Source: Branchiostoma floridae (taxonomy: Eukaryota > Chordata > Leptocardii > Amphioxiformes > Branchiostomatidae). Taken from it: 64,000 bases of DNA. A program made the translations under genes and the position numbers. Numbering within the stretch: position 1 is the first letter of the stretch; every line of letters starts with the position of its first letter. Below the pieces are notes generated by a model that did no database searches, had not been told where the DNA came from, and worked only from the letters and a program-made list of their open reading frames with translations. The DNA lies in NCBI RefSeq assembly GCF_000003815.2, contig NW_023365716.1, positions 222,410-286,409 on the forward strand. Reading direction: 5' to 3'. Positions 23,259 to 34,184 of the stretch are shown piece after piece.

Positions 23259-24696
23259 TGGCAACACAAAACGCTCTGTTTAGATCTCTCTGGTTGTTTT
23301 GTACACTGATATGCGGGGCCTGATAGGGGCGAGACCATCCAACAATGCTGCTGCCCAGGCTCCCTGCCCATGGCCAGGTGTTCAAGAAGATCATCCCCAT
23401 CCCCATGCCGAGTCTGCCGGTGAATAAGACCACACTGTATAAGATCGCAAGAAACGTGATGTATGAAGCTAATACGCTGGAATTTGTGCAACAGAAGCTT
23501 ACATGTTCTTGAACAGGAACAAGAAGGCCATCCCAACTGGGCCCACTCCACCTGCAGACAAACCAACACCGGCACCCACACGCAAGGATTAGACATATCC
23601 ATGGATAGGGGCCGGACCTGACTATGAACAAGGGTTTTAGAATCTTTAGAACCTATGTATACGAGGACCACGTTAGTTACATTAAGGAGTTTAAAAAGTA
23701 TTCAAAGTCTTACGGTTGTCCCGAGTACGGTAGAAGGTTCCACTGGATTCAGGACGCCTAAATACTTTCAGCCGTTGTTGCCGACAACATGTTAGTACCT
23801 ACAGGCGATCAGTGACGCAGCTTTTGTCGAGTTGTAAGAGCCTTTTCCCGAAATCTTTATTCAGATAAAGGCATTATGCCCAGATCTTAAAGAAGCATCG
23901 ATAATGTCCCAACTAGACGAACAAGACTTCTTGGCGTTGGAAGAAGACGAAAAGTGGGAGTGGGAAGACTGAGCAGTCATGCCCCATCTCGGCACCGTTC
24001 ATGGGAACAAAGCCACATTTTTGTATTTTCATTTAAAAAATTGTCACCGCTAGAGTATCATTATCACCGCACCTATGGCGTGCACTCCTCACACGTGTAG
24101 GGTTTCTCTCGAGTGTGATTCCACATGTATTGCTCTCAATAAATAAGCTGGCTCATGGAAGTACAAGTGAAGTACGGTGAATGGCAAGTTTGTTTTTCAA
24201 ATCCTCATTTTGTACGGGGTCATTGTTGAAGTTTTTTTGTTGGAGAAGAACAATATTCGTTTAGAGAAAAAGATTGCCAAAATTAACAGTATAAAAATGT
24301 ATGACCAAATATGCGCGACACTGCAGACTAGGCTTGAGACCGATCAGAAATACCTCGCCAGCCACACCTAGCGGAAAGCAGAAGGCGGCGTCTACAGAAG
24401 GAGCTAACAGAACGGAACCAACAGAGAGACTTGAGACCGATTAGAAATACCTCGCCATTAAATCTAAAAATTTGAGTGTAAATGTTGCTCATGGAAAAAT
24501 GTGCAAAGGTTTACATCCACTGAAAAGTTCACTGCTGTCCTCAGGTACTGTGATGGGAACCACGCAGGGACAAGAAGTGTTTATAGCTCAGAAGACCTCC
24601 ACACTCTTCAACGAGGCCATCCAACTTACTGACCCAAGCAGCGTCTTCAGTGAGAGGCTTCCACCTCCCGACTACAACCCCGAGGGTGCCCGCTGA
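22273..24696 (+). CDS. small-exon gene with duplicated exon pair; basic nuclear-type protein, function unknown
   Basis: Recognisable exons: A 22273-22330 (DSEEEEIPPRKRK; its donor is mutated, CAG|ATATTC), B 22491-22544 (ESVGNRRPVAKPDRP), A' 22985-23036 (EPAEEGEVFPPRKRR, donor GTATGT), B' 23203-23256 (donor GTTGGC) and a last exon 24545-24696 (GTVMGTTQGQEVF to LPPPDYNPEGAR, stop). B and B' are both 54 nt and phase 1/1, so either can be spliced to A' and to the last exon in frame. The acidic run followed by PPRKRK/R looks like a nuclear localisation signal. A third A-like exon sits at 25747. I found no DNA-binding domain here, though C2H2 exons follow downstream. The first exon is not identified (17834-17963 is one candidate). 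Confidence 0.45.
22591..22650 (+). mobile_element. fragment of TIR element also present at 39838
   Basis: ATGCGGTCACTTTTTGACGG followed by TCCCTTGGATTTTTC matches the element at 39890-39930. Only about 60 bp is retained, within the intron after exon B. Confidence 0.5.
23345..23512 (+). CDS. 55-aa ORF, repeated in decayed form at 35.7 kb
   Basis: An ATG-initiated ORF (MLLPRLPAHGQVFKK, then IPIPMPSLPVNKTTLYK, then NTLEFVQQKL, stop). A diverged copy at about 35700-35860 shows VFTK-ISIPIPSLPVNKTTLY followed by a frameshift. Two copies 12 kb apart in the same orientation suggest a dispersed element or a duplicated gene fragment. Function not recognised. Confidence 0.3.
   Translation: MLLPRLPAHGQVFKKIIPIPMPSLPVNKTTLYKIARNVMYEANTLEFVQQKLTCS
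23624..23761 (+). mobile_element. possible Polinton/Maverick DNA polymerase B fragment
   Basis: A 45-codon ORF reads VYEDHVSYIKEFKKYSKSYG and then CPEYGRRFH before a stop. The pattern (H-x-SYI-x2-F-x2-Y-x-K-x-Y-x-C-P-x2-[C]-x-R-x-F) resembles the zinc-ribbon-like segment before the exonuclease domain of Polinton polymerases, with the second Cys changed to Tyr. Following sequence to 23970 is coding-like but interrupted by stops. This is a decayed transposable-element remnant at best. Confidence 0.3.
23790..24470. other. no intact gene; zinc-finger linker relic and short repeat
   Basis: Minus strand 24085-24125 encodes a REKPYTCEEC-like finger linker followed by stops. A segment containing GAGACCGATCAGAAATACCT at 24332-24362 recurs (GAGACCGATTAGAAATACCT) at 24431-24460. 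Confidence 0.4.
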
Positions 24697-25234
24697 CACT
24701 TCAAGCCAGACCTCAACCCTCTCCTCTCCGCCCGTTCACGGCGCAACGCATTCTTGCATTCCAGGACCAGGCTATGACGATTCAAGCCAACCCAGATCAC
24801 AACAATGATGAATTTCTACCATTAAAGGGCATCACTTCAACACAATTAGTAATTATTAATTATTTATTAGGATATGCACTTGTATTATTACTTTTATGGA
24901 AAAACTGTCACAGTGATTCTTCTACACTTTATTTATAATTCAAAAGAGACTGAAGTAGCGACAGCGAGAATGGGAAAGTTATATGTTATTAGTATATGTT
25001 TCATGGGCTTCATTGTGCCCAAGGAGAGTTTCCAAGTAGATTTAAGTCAGGATCTCCCCCAACATACCTGCATCAAAACCCTACATGACTATTTACTTTC
25101 TGACAAGGCATGAGCCATGATATTATCTGTAATGTTTCAAATGTACTTCATTGACACATATATTATGTAAGTACATTGTAATCTTGCTGAGAAGTTTGAC
25201 AGTCAAACGTAATTAACCCTGTCCCTTTTCTGCA

Positions 25235-25426
25235 GCCAGGAAATGTCTTCAACTGGAGCAGGCACGCGGCGCGGCAGCAGCTGGTTATATTACACCGAAC
25301 AACCGGAACAACCTGTCAGAAGAAGAGTCCCCGGTTCAGGAGATTTCAATGCACAATATGTTCTTATCAGACTGATAAGAAATTTAATCTAGAAAGACAC
25401 ACGGCCAAAGACACAACCAGCCAAAA
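25235..25426 (+). pseudogene. C2H2 zinc-finger exon with a damaged finger
   Basis: The exon lies between TTCTGCAG and AAAAG|GTAACAG. It starts RKCLQLEQARGAA-like in phase 1, but the finger (RFQCTICSYQTDK, then FNLERHTAKD) is in another frame. The finger has C-x2-C and one His, but the last His is Asp. The donor side (GTAACAGACC-TACTAAGGATTAC) matches that of the finger exon ending at 31666, so it is a paralogue of the 31.5-31.9 kb exons. Confidence 0.55.
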
Positions 25427-25746
25427 GGTAACAGACCCTACTAAGGATTACAGATGGACAAGGTGAGGCAGTTTCTGTCCATACGATCTGAGGCAATAAA
25501 TAAATAAATCTGAGGCAGAGAAAAACAAAGTCATAGAATTTTTCTTGTATAAAACTACTGTTAGCTACTGTTGGACTGAAGCACCCCTCGGCAGGAGCCA
25601 GGTGTTATTCCATTTTACTCATACATTGTACTAATTTGTAGGAAACCAAAAGCAGAGCAGAGAAAACGACCAGCAGCACGAAAAACAAGAAAACATAACA
25701 TGGCAGGGGATCAAGGGCTCTGGGCGCAATACTGTTGTGTAATTTG

Positions 25747-26290
25747 TAGGATTCATCAGAAGAGGCGATGCGTCAGAAGAAGCGGCGATGCGCAGGCAGA
25801 GATGTTAAAGCATTCACGTGGGCAGTACACAGACACACAAGTGCAAAGTGTTGCAGAGATGGGAGGGTCATTTGGCCGGCAACTGGACAGCCTCTACTCA
25901 CGAGCTGGGCTGGGTAGGATGACATATGACAGCACATTCACCCACGATGGACGATGTGCAGCTGACATTGCAAAGTTTGTGTGGAGTTTTAAAACGATGA
26001 GTACTTGCCAGGCACATTATTATTACAGAAGTTAAACCATTGGAGTCACGCCATAGAGAAGGTGTCGGAATGGACTGAGAAGACCAGGGAGAGAGCAGAG
26101 GAAATCATGGACTGGGTTCACATATCTTCCGAGTCCAGTGGATCAGATCACAGGAAAAGCCCAGGACCAGGGTGCTTCGCCACGCTGTTACAAGGTCTGC
26201 CGGTATGCGCGGGAATTGAAGACACTTAAGAAGATTAATAACTCCCTGGACAAGACCTTCCCACCGATGGGTAGTGCGCGGGTTTGTACA
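25747..26290 (+). pseudogene. unrecognised protein-coding sequence with frameshifts
   Basis: It begins with an exon A-like segment after TTTGTAG (DSSEEAMRQKKRRCA), whose donor is lost. The same frame then runs on as EMLKHSRGQYTDTQVQSVAE, then FGRQLDSLYSRAGLGRMTYD, then THDGRCAADIAKFVWSF. Near 26000 the sense frame shifts to LLQKLNHWSHAIEKVSEWTE, then KTRERAEEIMDWVHISSES. Near 26180 a third frame gives YARELKTLKKINNSLDKTF. The residue composition and helical heptads look like a real protein of roughly 170 aa with two frameshifts. I do not recognise the family; sequence errors could also cause the shifts. Confidence 0.4.
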
Positions 26291-26544
26291 TTAGGAGTCA
26301 TAGTTTTTTGTACAGCATTACATGCCTATGTACAGGTATTGATGATAATCTCGTGTATGTATTAAGCAGGTGGGTGGGACCACTGGGGTTATGGTCAGTT
26401 ACTATTACTAAAGTGGTCAATAAATGTAACATGGAAGTCTTTATATTCCATCGTTCATCAGCCTCCGAGGGTTGTTACTGGTAGTAGGGGCAGTAACAGA
26501 CGTACTGAAGACTGTGTTTGGAGTAAAAGCAGGCCAGTGGCGTC

Positions 26545-27065
26545 AGAGTAACAATCATGGTATGTGGTGTCCTGAATTATTATCAGCATTAAAGTTGTGT
26601 AATCTCAACAGCCACAGCCGCACCACACTTTTTGCAGTATACAAGTATGAAGTCTAGAGACAACGATTACAACAGTTTTACGGGAAATGGCATTATTCTA
26701 CAGTAATTCTAACGTTGATTCTTCCCCCTCTCCCCTTTAATGTTACAAGACTGTGTAGGTAGTTCTAAAATTGGACATGTATGATAAAGAAGGTGATCAC
26801 AGTGAAGCTCTCTTGACGCGGGAGAGAAAACAAGACGAAGGCGTAGAGACGAGGCGAAAGGTCGAGACTGACGGGACGCCAAATGCTGACAAGAGAAACA
26901 CCTCAAAACACGTCCAAACCCATACTGTCTGATACAACAGGAGCAAGTTCCGAGTAAAGGAAAGGAAGTGCCGCCCGAGTAACAATCATTATATATGGTG
27001 TCCAGAATTATCATCAGAATTAAAAATGGGGACTTTGACAACACATGTGCGGACACACGGGTGAG
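26545..27065 (+). pseudogene. duplicated, decayed C2H2 finger remnants
   Basis: 26545-26610 and 26975-27040 share GAGTAACAATCAT, ATGTGGTGTCC/ATATGGTGTCC, GAATTAT-ATCAG and CATTAAA/AATTAAA. The second ends LTTHVRTHG then a stop where a TGEKP linker would sit. Another His pair (KHVQTHT) lies at about 26890-26930 after a basic run. No complete finger remains. Confidence 0.45.
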
Positions 27066-27955
27066 AGACTCCAATGGTGGTTAATTTCATATCAGCACTG
27101 TAATTCATTTATACCCATGCTCTGATAAACCAGCAATGACGTATCGAACTCATTATTATCAGTGAATTTTAAGTGAATTTATCGGACAATTTTAAAGTAT
27201 ATATGTTTTTAAAATTACTTGTGCTATTTTTTAAACAATGTTCTAATGGCGAACTTTTATTGTTGTAATAATTATTGTACACACCTACATAATTCAGGCT
27301 TTTGTGCCTGCCAAGTGGTGTTTTAATAAAGTTCAACTTTTTCCAACTGGAGCAACGTCTGAACAATGACCAATCAGCTGCTGTAATTGCTAAGCAATCA
27401 CCTGCATGCACAGCTGTGCATTAAAACCAGGATAAAAGCTTTCTTCGCTGTCTAGCCAGCCGTAGTTACTCGGAGAAGGCCTAGCAGATACGGACGAGAG
27501 AGTGAGTAAGTGTGAGCTCGATTTTCCGTCCTGTTGAGTTCAAGAGGCAGATAAACTAGAGCTTTTTTTCCTGTTTATGGGCTTGCTAAAATGTTGCGCT
27601 TGGCATTCGACAACCGAAGGGAGTTCAAGATGGCGGATGGCTGACCGACGCTTGAAAACTAAAATTCTAGACAGTATAAATGCATTTTGATGGCGGACGA
27701 GATTTTGCACACGGGAGCGGCATATGGGTTTTCAGTTCAAACTGGGAAGGAGTTTGCAACGCCACTTGGCAGAAAGGTAGCCCAGAATAGGCTATTTCAT
27801 GTTCCGTGGCGCAACCCCCATTGTTTACTTTATGAACGATTTTCGTTCAGCTTTTATGTGTTTTCTTCTTTTTGCATTGCGATGGTTGTCACACATCTAA
27901 CGTTAAATCTGTTTTACTTCGGAAAAGTGTAAATGTTTCCCATCTCATTCTACAG
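27066..27955. other. putative promoter and first intron of the MPPKTK gene
   Basis: 27430-27530 (GATAAAAGCTTTCTT, then CTAGCCAGCCGTAGTTACTC, then GAGAGAGTGAGTAAGTG) looks like a transcription start with a non-coding exon and a possible donor (GAGTAAGTG). The rest has no supported ORF. Confidence 0.25.
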
Positions 27956-28550
27956 AAGTACATCGACATCAAGATGCCGCCAAAGACCAAGGTGGGGAAT
28001 TTATTACTACTAGGACTATTTAAGATTGTCCGAAGTAGCATCCTTGCAGACTAGACAGTTTTTAGACATTTTCTGGCCTTTGTGCCAAGAAATGCTCATT
28101 GTTGTTTCAAGAAATAGATTACTGCTTTTCCACGAATCTTTGAAATCCAATGACAGTACCTGTCCTCTAAGATTGATAGATATTTTTTTTCTTGTTTGAA
28201 TGGAAAGCTTGATTGATATGCAAATCATTCCAGACACATCAATACACGCTGCGCATGAAGAATGCACGCAAGACTTCTTCTGTAAAAAAACCTTACTTCT
28301 GTTACTTCAGTCAGAGGCACTTCATCCTAATAATAGTATGCTATGTTGTACAACATATTGTATTTCATGTTCATGGGGCTTGCCAAAACACATTGTAATG
28401 TAACTATTGTGAAGAAATGATAGGCGGGCGACCGTAAGATTGAGTCGCACTAACGTTAAGACCGGTCAATCGTTAACCACGTTATCGTTACATCTTTCTT
28501 GTTATCAGAGAGTACGCGGTCACTTCAGGGAGAAGACCATGGTGGTACCA
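27956..28550 (+). CDS. 5' coding exons of an unidentified gene (MPPKTK start)
   Basis: The first exon lies between CATTCTACAG and AAG|GTGGGG (27956-27991) with the ATG at 27974 encoding MPPKTK, phase 0. The next plausible exon, 28509-28550 (after TTGTTATCAG, before CCA|GTAAGT), is in phase and adds RVRGHFREKTMVVP. A second MPPKT start exon occurs at 39165, so this may be a small family. No domain is visible in these 20 residues. Confidence 0.35.
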
Positions 28551-28895
28551 GTAAGTCGATGCCATTAAGGTTCTCCTACAACAGCAGCAGAGGACGGGCC
28601 CCTGACCAACTGAAGGCAATGACGTCCTCACTGATAAAGAGATTACTGATGAAGCAGCCGAACATGGATTCGCCTGTCTGGGGACAGCTGGCAACGGTGA
28701 CCTTGTTTTGGCAAATTTGGCCAAGCGTAATGTCAACAGACTTTACTTTAAAATCCAACAGCAAATAACACCTGACAGGACAGCACAGAACATGGTAGTT
28801 ACAAACAATACTCTCCATCCCACCCAGCGCTGTCACCACAAGATCTTCCGACTCTGGTCACCGTGCACACAAAGTCAAAGTTGTTCTTTGAACTG
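28551..28895 (+). pseudogene. coding-like sequence with one stop, family unknown
   Basis: The frame from about 28557 reads VDAIKVLLQQQQRTGP, a TGA stop, then PTEGNDVLTDKEITDEAAEHG, then FACLGTAGNGDLVLANLAKR, then VNRLYFKIQQQITPDRTAQ. The amino-acid composition and length argue for a real but broken coding sequence. It follows the MPPKTK exons directly and may once have been their continuation. Confidence 0.35.
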
Positions 28896-29202
28896 ACACC
28901 CTAGTCACCCAGACATCGCTCTGAGTTACGTCGTATATTTTTTTTTTCATGTATGGATATTCTTATCTAATTATTTACTTAGTCCTGTCCAGAGGATGAG
29001 TCGAAAGAGTAAGAGTGCTGTACTGTAGTGTACAGTTCCCAACCTGAACACGGTAGGATTGACCAGTAAGCGGACGGTAGAGGGCTGAAGACGACGGTAT
29101 AGGGCTTGAAACATGAACCAGTAGAGCAATCGTAGAGAATTACGCTAGAGGAAGTGCCTCACACGTTGTGAAGGAGGCCCATCAAGCCGCCCGATGCACG
29201 GA

Positions 29203-29518
29203 GAACATAGAGGACTAGGGATAAAGGACAGCTTCTCCTACGTAGTGTCAGAACCGGGAGGAATAACCGGCCCACCACCGGGAATGGCTACCAACCCACC
29301 AGCGGGGCTGACACTCGCCCACCCCCGAAGGCAACGTCCTCTCGGTCGGTAAAAAGAATCTTGCGTCAGCTTACTAGGAGTAGCAAACGACAAGGTCGAG
29401 CTCTGACGGACGGTTCGCACACAATTCCACCATTGATACCCTCCGCCCTTCTCGCAACAGTTCCACCCAACAGAGACACACCGAACATCAAGGAACAGGA
29501 AGCGGACCAGTTGGTTTG
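29203..29518 (+). other. GC-rich open frame without ATG
   Basis: 104 codons are open from a stop at 29203 to a stop at 29516, rich in Arg, Pro, Ser and Thr (RSVKRILRQLTRSSKRQG, then HTIPPLIPSALLATVPPNRD). There is no ATG and no clear acceptor. The region 29030-29520 is distinctly richer in G+C than its flanks. It may be an exon or a retroelement part. Confidence 0.2.
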
Positions 29519-29519
29519 A

Positions 29520-30700
29520 TCTGTAGTTTCAAATTTATGTTTCACATTGCTAGGTGTTTTACTAGTGTTTAAGAACATGTCAGATTTTAGACATATCTTT
29601 CTTATTTGGGTGATGTCGGTACAAGGCGTAGTGAATAATTCCTATTTGTTTCTTATTAAGTTCTTATTAAATGATTCATTATTTACGAGTAGTACATGGT
29701 TTCGTATATTTTGTACAATCGCGTCATTGAAAAAAAAATTTAAGCAGTTGCCTGAACTCCCAAGGAAATTAGAAGAGATGTCGCAGTTTGAGATGTGAGC
29801 ATATATCAGTATCATGACCAGGAGTGTGTTGCGTCGCCCATTCAAGTGGCGAGAAGAGAACAGGCATGCGTTTTGGCCGGATGGCATAACTTTTAAACTG
29901 GTCAGAGGCTATACCTCTCAAAACCATAGAACAGTTGTAAAAGGACACACTTCTGACACATCTTAACTATCCCCACTTTTGCATTCTTAATGTATCTAGC
30001 TCCGCATGTATAATGTTTTTAGATTTAATTAGCGGAGAAATACTCTGTGAAACGCAATTTAGGCTATTTCAGTCTCAGGTTCAAACCGACAAGTGGAAAC
30101 AACATGTTTCCCTACTGAGAACTGAGAAGGACACTAGTTTAGATATTCAAGATTTTCACCTTTGTATTCTTAACGTATCTATACTCCATGGTTTTAGATT
30201 ATAAGCGGGGAGATTCTGTGTAAGAGTGTACTTCTAACAGTCATTCTTTTAATGCTGAACTGATTACATATTATTATTCAAGGCTTTGAAATGCTGTAAA
30301 TTACAACGCAATTCAGTCTGTTTTAGCTGCAGTAGGGATTGGACACCTGGGCTAGGTGGCTCATTAACAATCTGGACGAGGTATTTATTATATGAAACGT
30401 GCATTGGTGTCGTAATTTATTGATTAGAAAGAAAGAAGCAAAAATAATTTGAGCTAAGCACTGATGACGGAGAGGGAGAGACGTCTAAGGAGAAGACTGT
30501 TGGCGGCAAGATGGATTCTGTAACACGGATACATCTTATACCTCGTGTCAACAATGCATGACCCTGCAGTCTCCCTAACTAATGAAGAGTACAGCAAATA
30601 TGATTAAGAATAAGGCTGTCATAAACAAGGACTTCCATGGCAATGTTAGCCAGTTTCAAGCTGAAATCACGAAACTAAAATAATAAAGGAATATTTTGCA
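29520..30700. other. no gene seen
   Basis: AT-rich sequence with diverged internal similarity (29940-30060 and 30110-30200 share TTTCACCTTTGTATTCTTAA/TTTTGCATTCTTAATGTATC). Confidence 0.3.
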
Positions 30701-30703
30701 TAT

Positions 30704-30829
30704 ATGCCGGAGAGCGTATCCTACAAATATGAACATAAATGTTCCCAGTGTCCATATAGCTCAAAGAGAAAGTGGGATGTAAAACAGCACTACACAATAG
30801 TCCACACTGACGTTTTGACATTGACTTGA
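30704..30829 (+). CDS. single C2H2 zinc finger ORF
   Basis: An ATG-initiated 41-aa ORF that contains one complete finger: KCSQCPYSSKRKWDVKQH followed by YTIVH, i.e. C-x2-C-x12-H-x4-H. It stops 7 residues later. It is preceded by repeat-rich DNA and lies 340 bp upstream of the acidic exon at 31168. It may be a first finger exon or a leftover from the surrounding zinc-finger decay. Confidence 0.45.
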   Translation: MPESVSYKYEHKCSQCPYSSKRKWDVKQHYTIVHTDVLTLT

Positions 30830-31167
30830 AAAAGTATTTTAGCCAAAACTATCAGTGGTTAGTTGACATTAAAAACAAGGACACATAGAAAATATTTTCA
30901 ATTTTTTCTACTAAGAGTAAGACTAATTTCTTTGTTTGACCCTTCGTTAATTCATGAAAAACTCAATTGGCCTGCTGGCTGCTTTTCACAAGGGAAGAGT
31001 AAAGGGTCAGACAAAATATACAAAAGATGTAGATTACATTGAGTGAAATACTAATTGATCAAAGTTATACCTTAAGTTTATTTGTTTGTTTACAAGAAGG
31101 CGAGGGCGTTACCGTGGTGATGGAGGAAGATGTGTTACTGTTTGTTTACTCACTTGTTTGTTTACAG

Positions 31168-31666
31168 GAAGGCAAGGGCGTTACCATAGAGATGGAGGAG
31201 AGTGAGGATGACAGTGACAAGCACATGGGTGCAGCAGGGAAGACCTCTGTTGCACGTGGCGTTTCAGACATAATATTACCTGACTGCTTCAGTGGAAAGA
31301 ATGTTTTGCACTGTATAGATAAAATGTTTTGCACTATACAGATAAAATAAAAGAATCACCACTGACGTTGTCTATTGTTGTACATTGTACAAAAATTATA
31401 CTTGAAATAGTACAATTTATCAAATTTTCTTGTTTGATTGTATTTCTTTCCCGCAACAACAGCTACACCCAAGCGGCCCTTTAATTGTCCAGAGTGTTCC
31501 TTTTCTACGGCATATCGGAACAGCTTACATTTGCACATGAAAAGACACACTGGGGAGAAGAATCGAGTGTGTGTCAAGGGATGTGGATACAAGACAATCG
31601 ACCCGTCCAACTTAAAACGCCACGAGCAAACATGCAAACATCCAGGCATTGAAGCTCGACCCAAAG
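31168..31666 (+). CDS. C2H2 zinc-finger gene fragment (acidic exon plus two-finger exon)
   Basis: The acidic exon starts at 31168 after TTGTTTACAG (EGKGVTIEMEESEDDSDKH). The second exon, 31463-31666 (phase 1/1, after CAACAACAG, before AAAG|GTAACA), encodes a finger FNCPECSFSTAYRNSLHLHM-KRH with a TGEKN linker and a second, C-x3-C type, VCVKGCGYKTIDPSNLKRH followed by EQTC, which ends with Cys instead of His. Sequence-specific nucleic-acid binding is the expected role. The next exon candidate (31783) is damaged, so the gene may be truncated. A 35-bp partial copy of the acidic exon's start with its acceptor (EGEGVTVVMEED) lies at 31096-31130. Confidence 0.5.
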
Positions 31667-31782
31667 GTAACAGACCTTACTAAGGATTACTTTCAGCCAT
31701 GACAGAAAAGCTAATGTTTAAAATGTACTTCACTGACACATACATTTGTATATAATGTAACCTGGCTGTCCCTTACTGCAGC

Positions 31783-31960
31783 TAAGAGACACCTTGAGCT
31801 GGGGAATGGTGCTGAAAAGCAGCTGCATTAGGAAGAGCTGGCGCTGAATGGTGAGGACTTCCCTTACTCAGTCCCTTTAGGTTTAAGTGTTTGCAGTGTG
31901 GATACACGTCAGACAGGAAAATAATTTTGAACAACACTGTAAAGAGCTTAAGAGCAACTA
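31783..31960 (+). pseudogene. zinc-finger exon lacking the histidines
   Basis: After CCCTTACTGCAG the phase-1 frame reads AKRHLELGNGAEKQLH and hits a stop. Another frame has RFKCLQCGYTSDRK, the front half of a C2H2 finger, but the His pair is replaced (ILNNTVKS). It is a paralogue of the exon at 25235. Confidence 0.5.
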
Positions 31961-33300
31961 TTCTGGGGTACCGACAAGTCAACTAGAAGCATAAATAATC
32001 AATTGTTAAGTAACGTTGATGACGACGAGATTTTAAGTGTATTTTCTTCGCCCGGCCTTGTAACCTGCCAAAGGTTCGCCGAGATTATTATTTTTTAAAC
32101 AACAGAATGTATGTCGCTAATGTACATAATGTATCATATGATGCGAATGATGTGTTCATTGTAAACTACAGTGCAATTCAAGTAGCCCTGGCTACTTTCA
32201 AGACTGTTGAAGAGATACTGAGTTGAAGGGATGGTTTGAAATGCAATATTTTTGGAAGGCAGCCGTACAAACTACCACAAGTTCGGCAGGTTGTCGAGAT
32301 CATCAGGAAATGGGAACTAAGAGTAAATTCCATCTTTATATATCATGTATTAGGATCAATAGAAGTTATTAATGAAGAAACAGCGATACTGAAAGAAATT
32401 TAAACACACAGCGATACTGAGGTGAGGACTGAAGAGCAACTATCCTGAAGTACCGACAATTCACAACTATATAGACGCATAATCAATTGTTAAGTAACGT
32501 GCAGGAAGGGGCCGCAGGGTCGGACTGCAACATAGATACCTCAAACGTTGTCTTCAGCACCGGAATGATAACACTAGTATCAATAATTCATTGTTAAATA
32601 ACTTATAGGAAGAAGGCCGCATTGGGCGGACTGCCACATAAATACCAAAACCGTAGTCTTCGGCACTGGAATGACAACACATGACTAAATAATTTCCGAT
32701 ATGCCAATAATGGGACAGCATGGAGATCAGGGGTGGACATGGAAAGTGAAGACACAGAGTGCGCATGTCAGTCATAATCAGCTGGTCTCTGTACAGGAGA
32801 CCCTGGTCGGTCAGTGCCTAGTACTAGATACATGCTTCTGTGACTGGTATAGAATCACGGTAGTCTATTCATCTATCATTACTAGTTATATTTATTTATT
32901 CATAGTCTTCATAAGAGCCCTAATGTTTGGAACCCTGGGCATGATTGCTATGCGTGTCGTCATGGTGACCATTCGACATGCCTGTCTACTGAACAGCTGC
33001 GTGATAAACCACAAACTCGACTTCAAAAGCCTCCCGGGAAGATTAAAACTGCATTTATGATAAAACTGTGACCCAGTTACTTCAGGAAATGGAATCCGGT
33101 ACCTTGTTCGTAGCGTATTTTGTGCTTATTATTAATAATAACTTATTTGGTATTTCCGTCACGGGGCGCACGTTACACTCAGGGGGCTGAGAACAAGCGT
33201 GTTGAGGAAAAAAAACAATCATTTATAATAGTACAGAACATGTGACGAGTTGATGTATTTGTTGATGGCTTCAATGTCCACAAATTCAATCAGCCTACAA
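31961..33300. other. no gene seen; local repeats
   Basis: AATAATCAATTGTTAAGTAA occurs at about 31991 and, with its flanks, at 32470 and (diverged) 32575; GGCGGACTGC/TCGGACTGC and GTCTTC-GCAC-GGAATGA follow the last two. The ORF at 32701-33060 has no domain. Confidence 0.35.
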
Positions 33301-34180
33301 CTAATATCCACTTCAAATGTGGGAGGAAACTACCCTGAGACTTTTGCAATCAATAGCATTCCCCAAAAAGCAACTGAACCAGCGTGATTTCATGCACGTA
33401 CATCCATTAAAAATCTCAAATACATTGCAACGTTGGTTGGATACTTCACATCAGAGATTTCACTCTTGTCCATTACAAAGCTTTAGAGAAATTCCAATGT
33501 TCAAAAATGTATTCTCTCCATATCAGTTTTCAGCTAGACCGACTCCATCAAAAATATACATTATAACATGACTATTTCGTGCACTCTTCACACATATAGG
33601 GTTTCTCACCAGCGTAATTTCACTCATGTCTGCACATTAGGTTAAAGTTAAAGATACATCTTGATGTTTTCCTTTGCACTTCCCAGTGTGATTTCTCCTC
33701 TGAATGTTCACCACAAAGTCGCTATCTTCCAACTTTTATTTTTGTGTGTGTACTCTTCACACGTGTAGGGTTTCTCACCAGCGTAAAGTCACTTATGTCT
33801 GCGTCGGTCACACAGTTTAACATTCATATTTTTGGCGGAACCTTCATACTTGAATGGTTTCTCACTAGTGGGTTTAGCTCTCATGTATGTAAATGTAACA
33901 CGTCAAAGACACATTCTATTGAAATCTAAGAAAACTATTTGTATTTTTCTTGCCACCGTATTCGCTTGCAGGGAACGCCACCATCAGTGAAACCTCAATG
34001 GCAGGCCTTTTCCTTATGTTCAATCAGCCACATACCTCGGTTTCCAAATCACTCCTGATCTTTCAATGTTTGTCAAATTAAAGCATCCCAACTTTCAAAG
34101 AATTTGAACATTTGGTCTGCACTCTTCACACATGTAGGGTTTCTCATCAGTGTGATTCCACACATGCCCATTCAAAAAGT
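33301..34180 (-). pseudogene. decayed C2H2 zinc-finger array, minus strand
   Basis: On the minus strand, linker relics GEKPYMCEE / GEKPYTCEE / EKPYMCEEC appear near 33592, 33760 and 34128 (plus strand CACA-TGTAGGGTTTCTCA). The first two are about 168 bp apart, twice the 84-bp zinc-finger period. Between them the frame is broken many times and the zinc ligands are mostly lost. This is an old array in the orientation opposite to the other zinc-finger exons. Confidence 0.6.
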
Positions 34181-34184
34181 CTCA

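Noticed and set aside
23132-23671. Minus-strand ORFs of 179 and 162 codons
   Set aside because: They overlap exon B' and the repeated PIPMPSLPVNK ORF on the other strand in two frames; hydrophobic, Cys-rich composition without domain.
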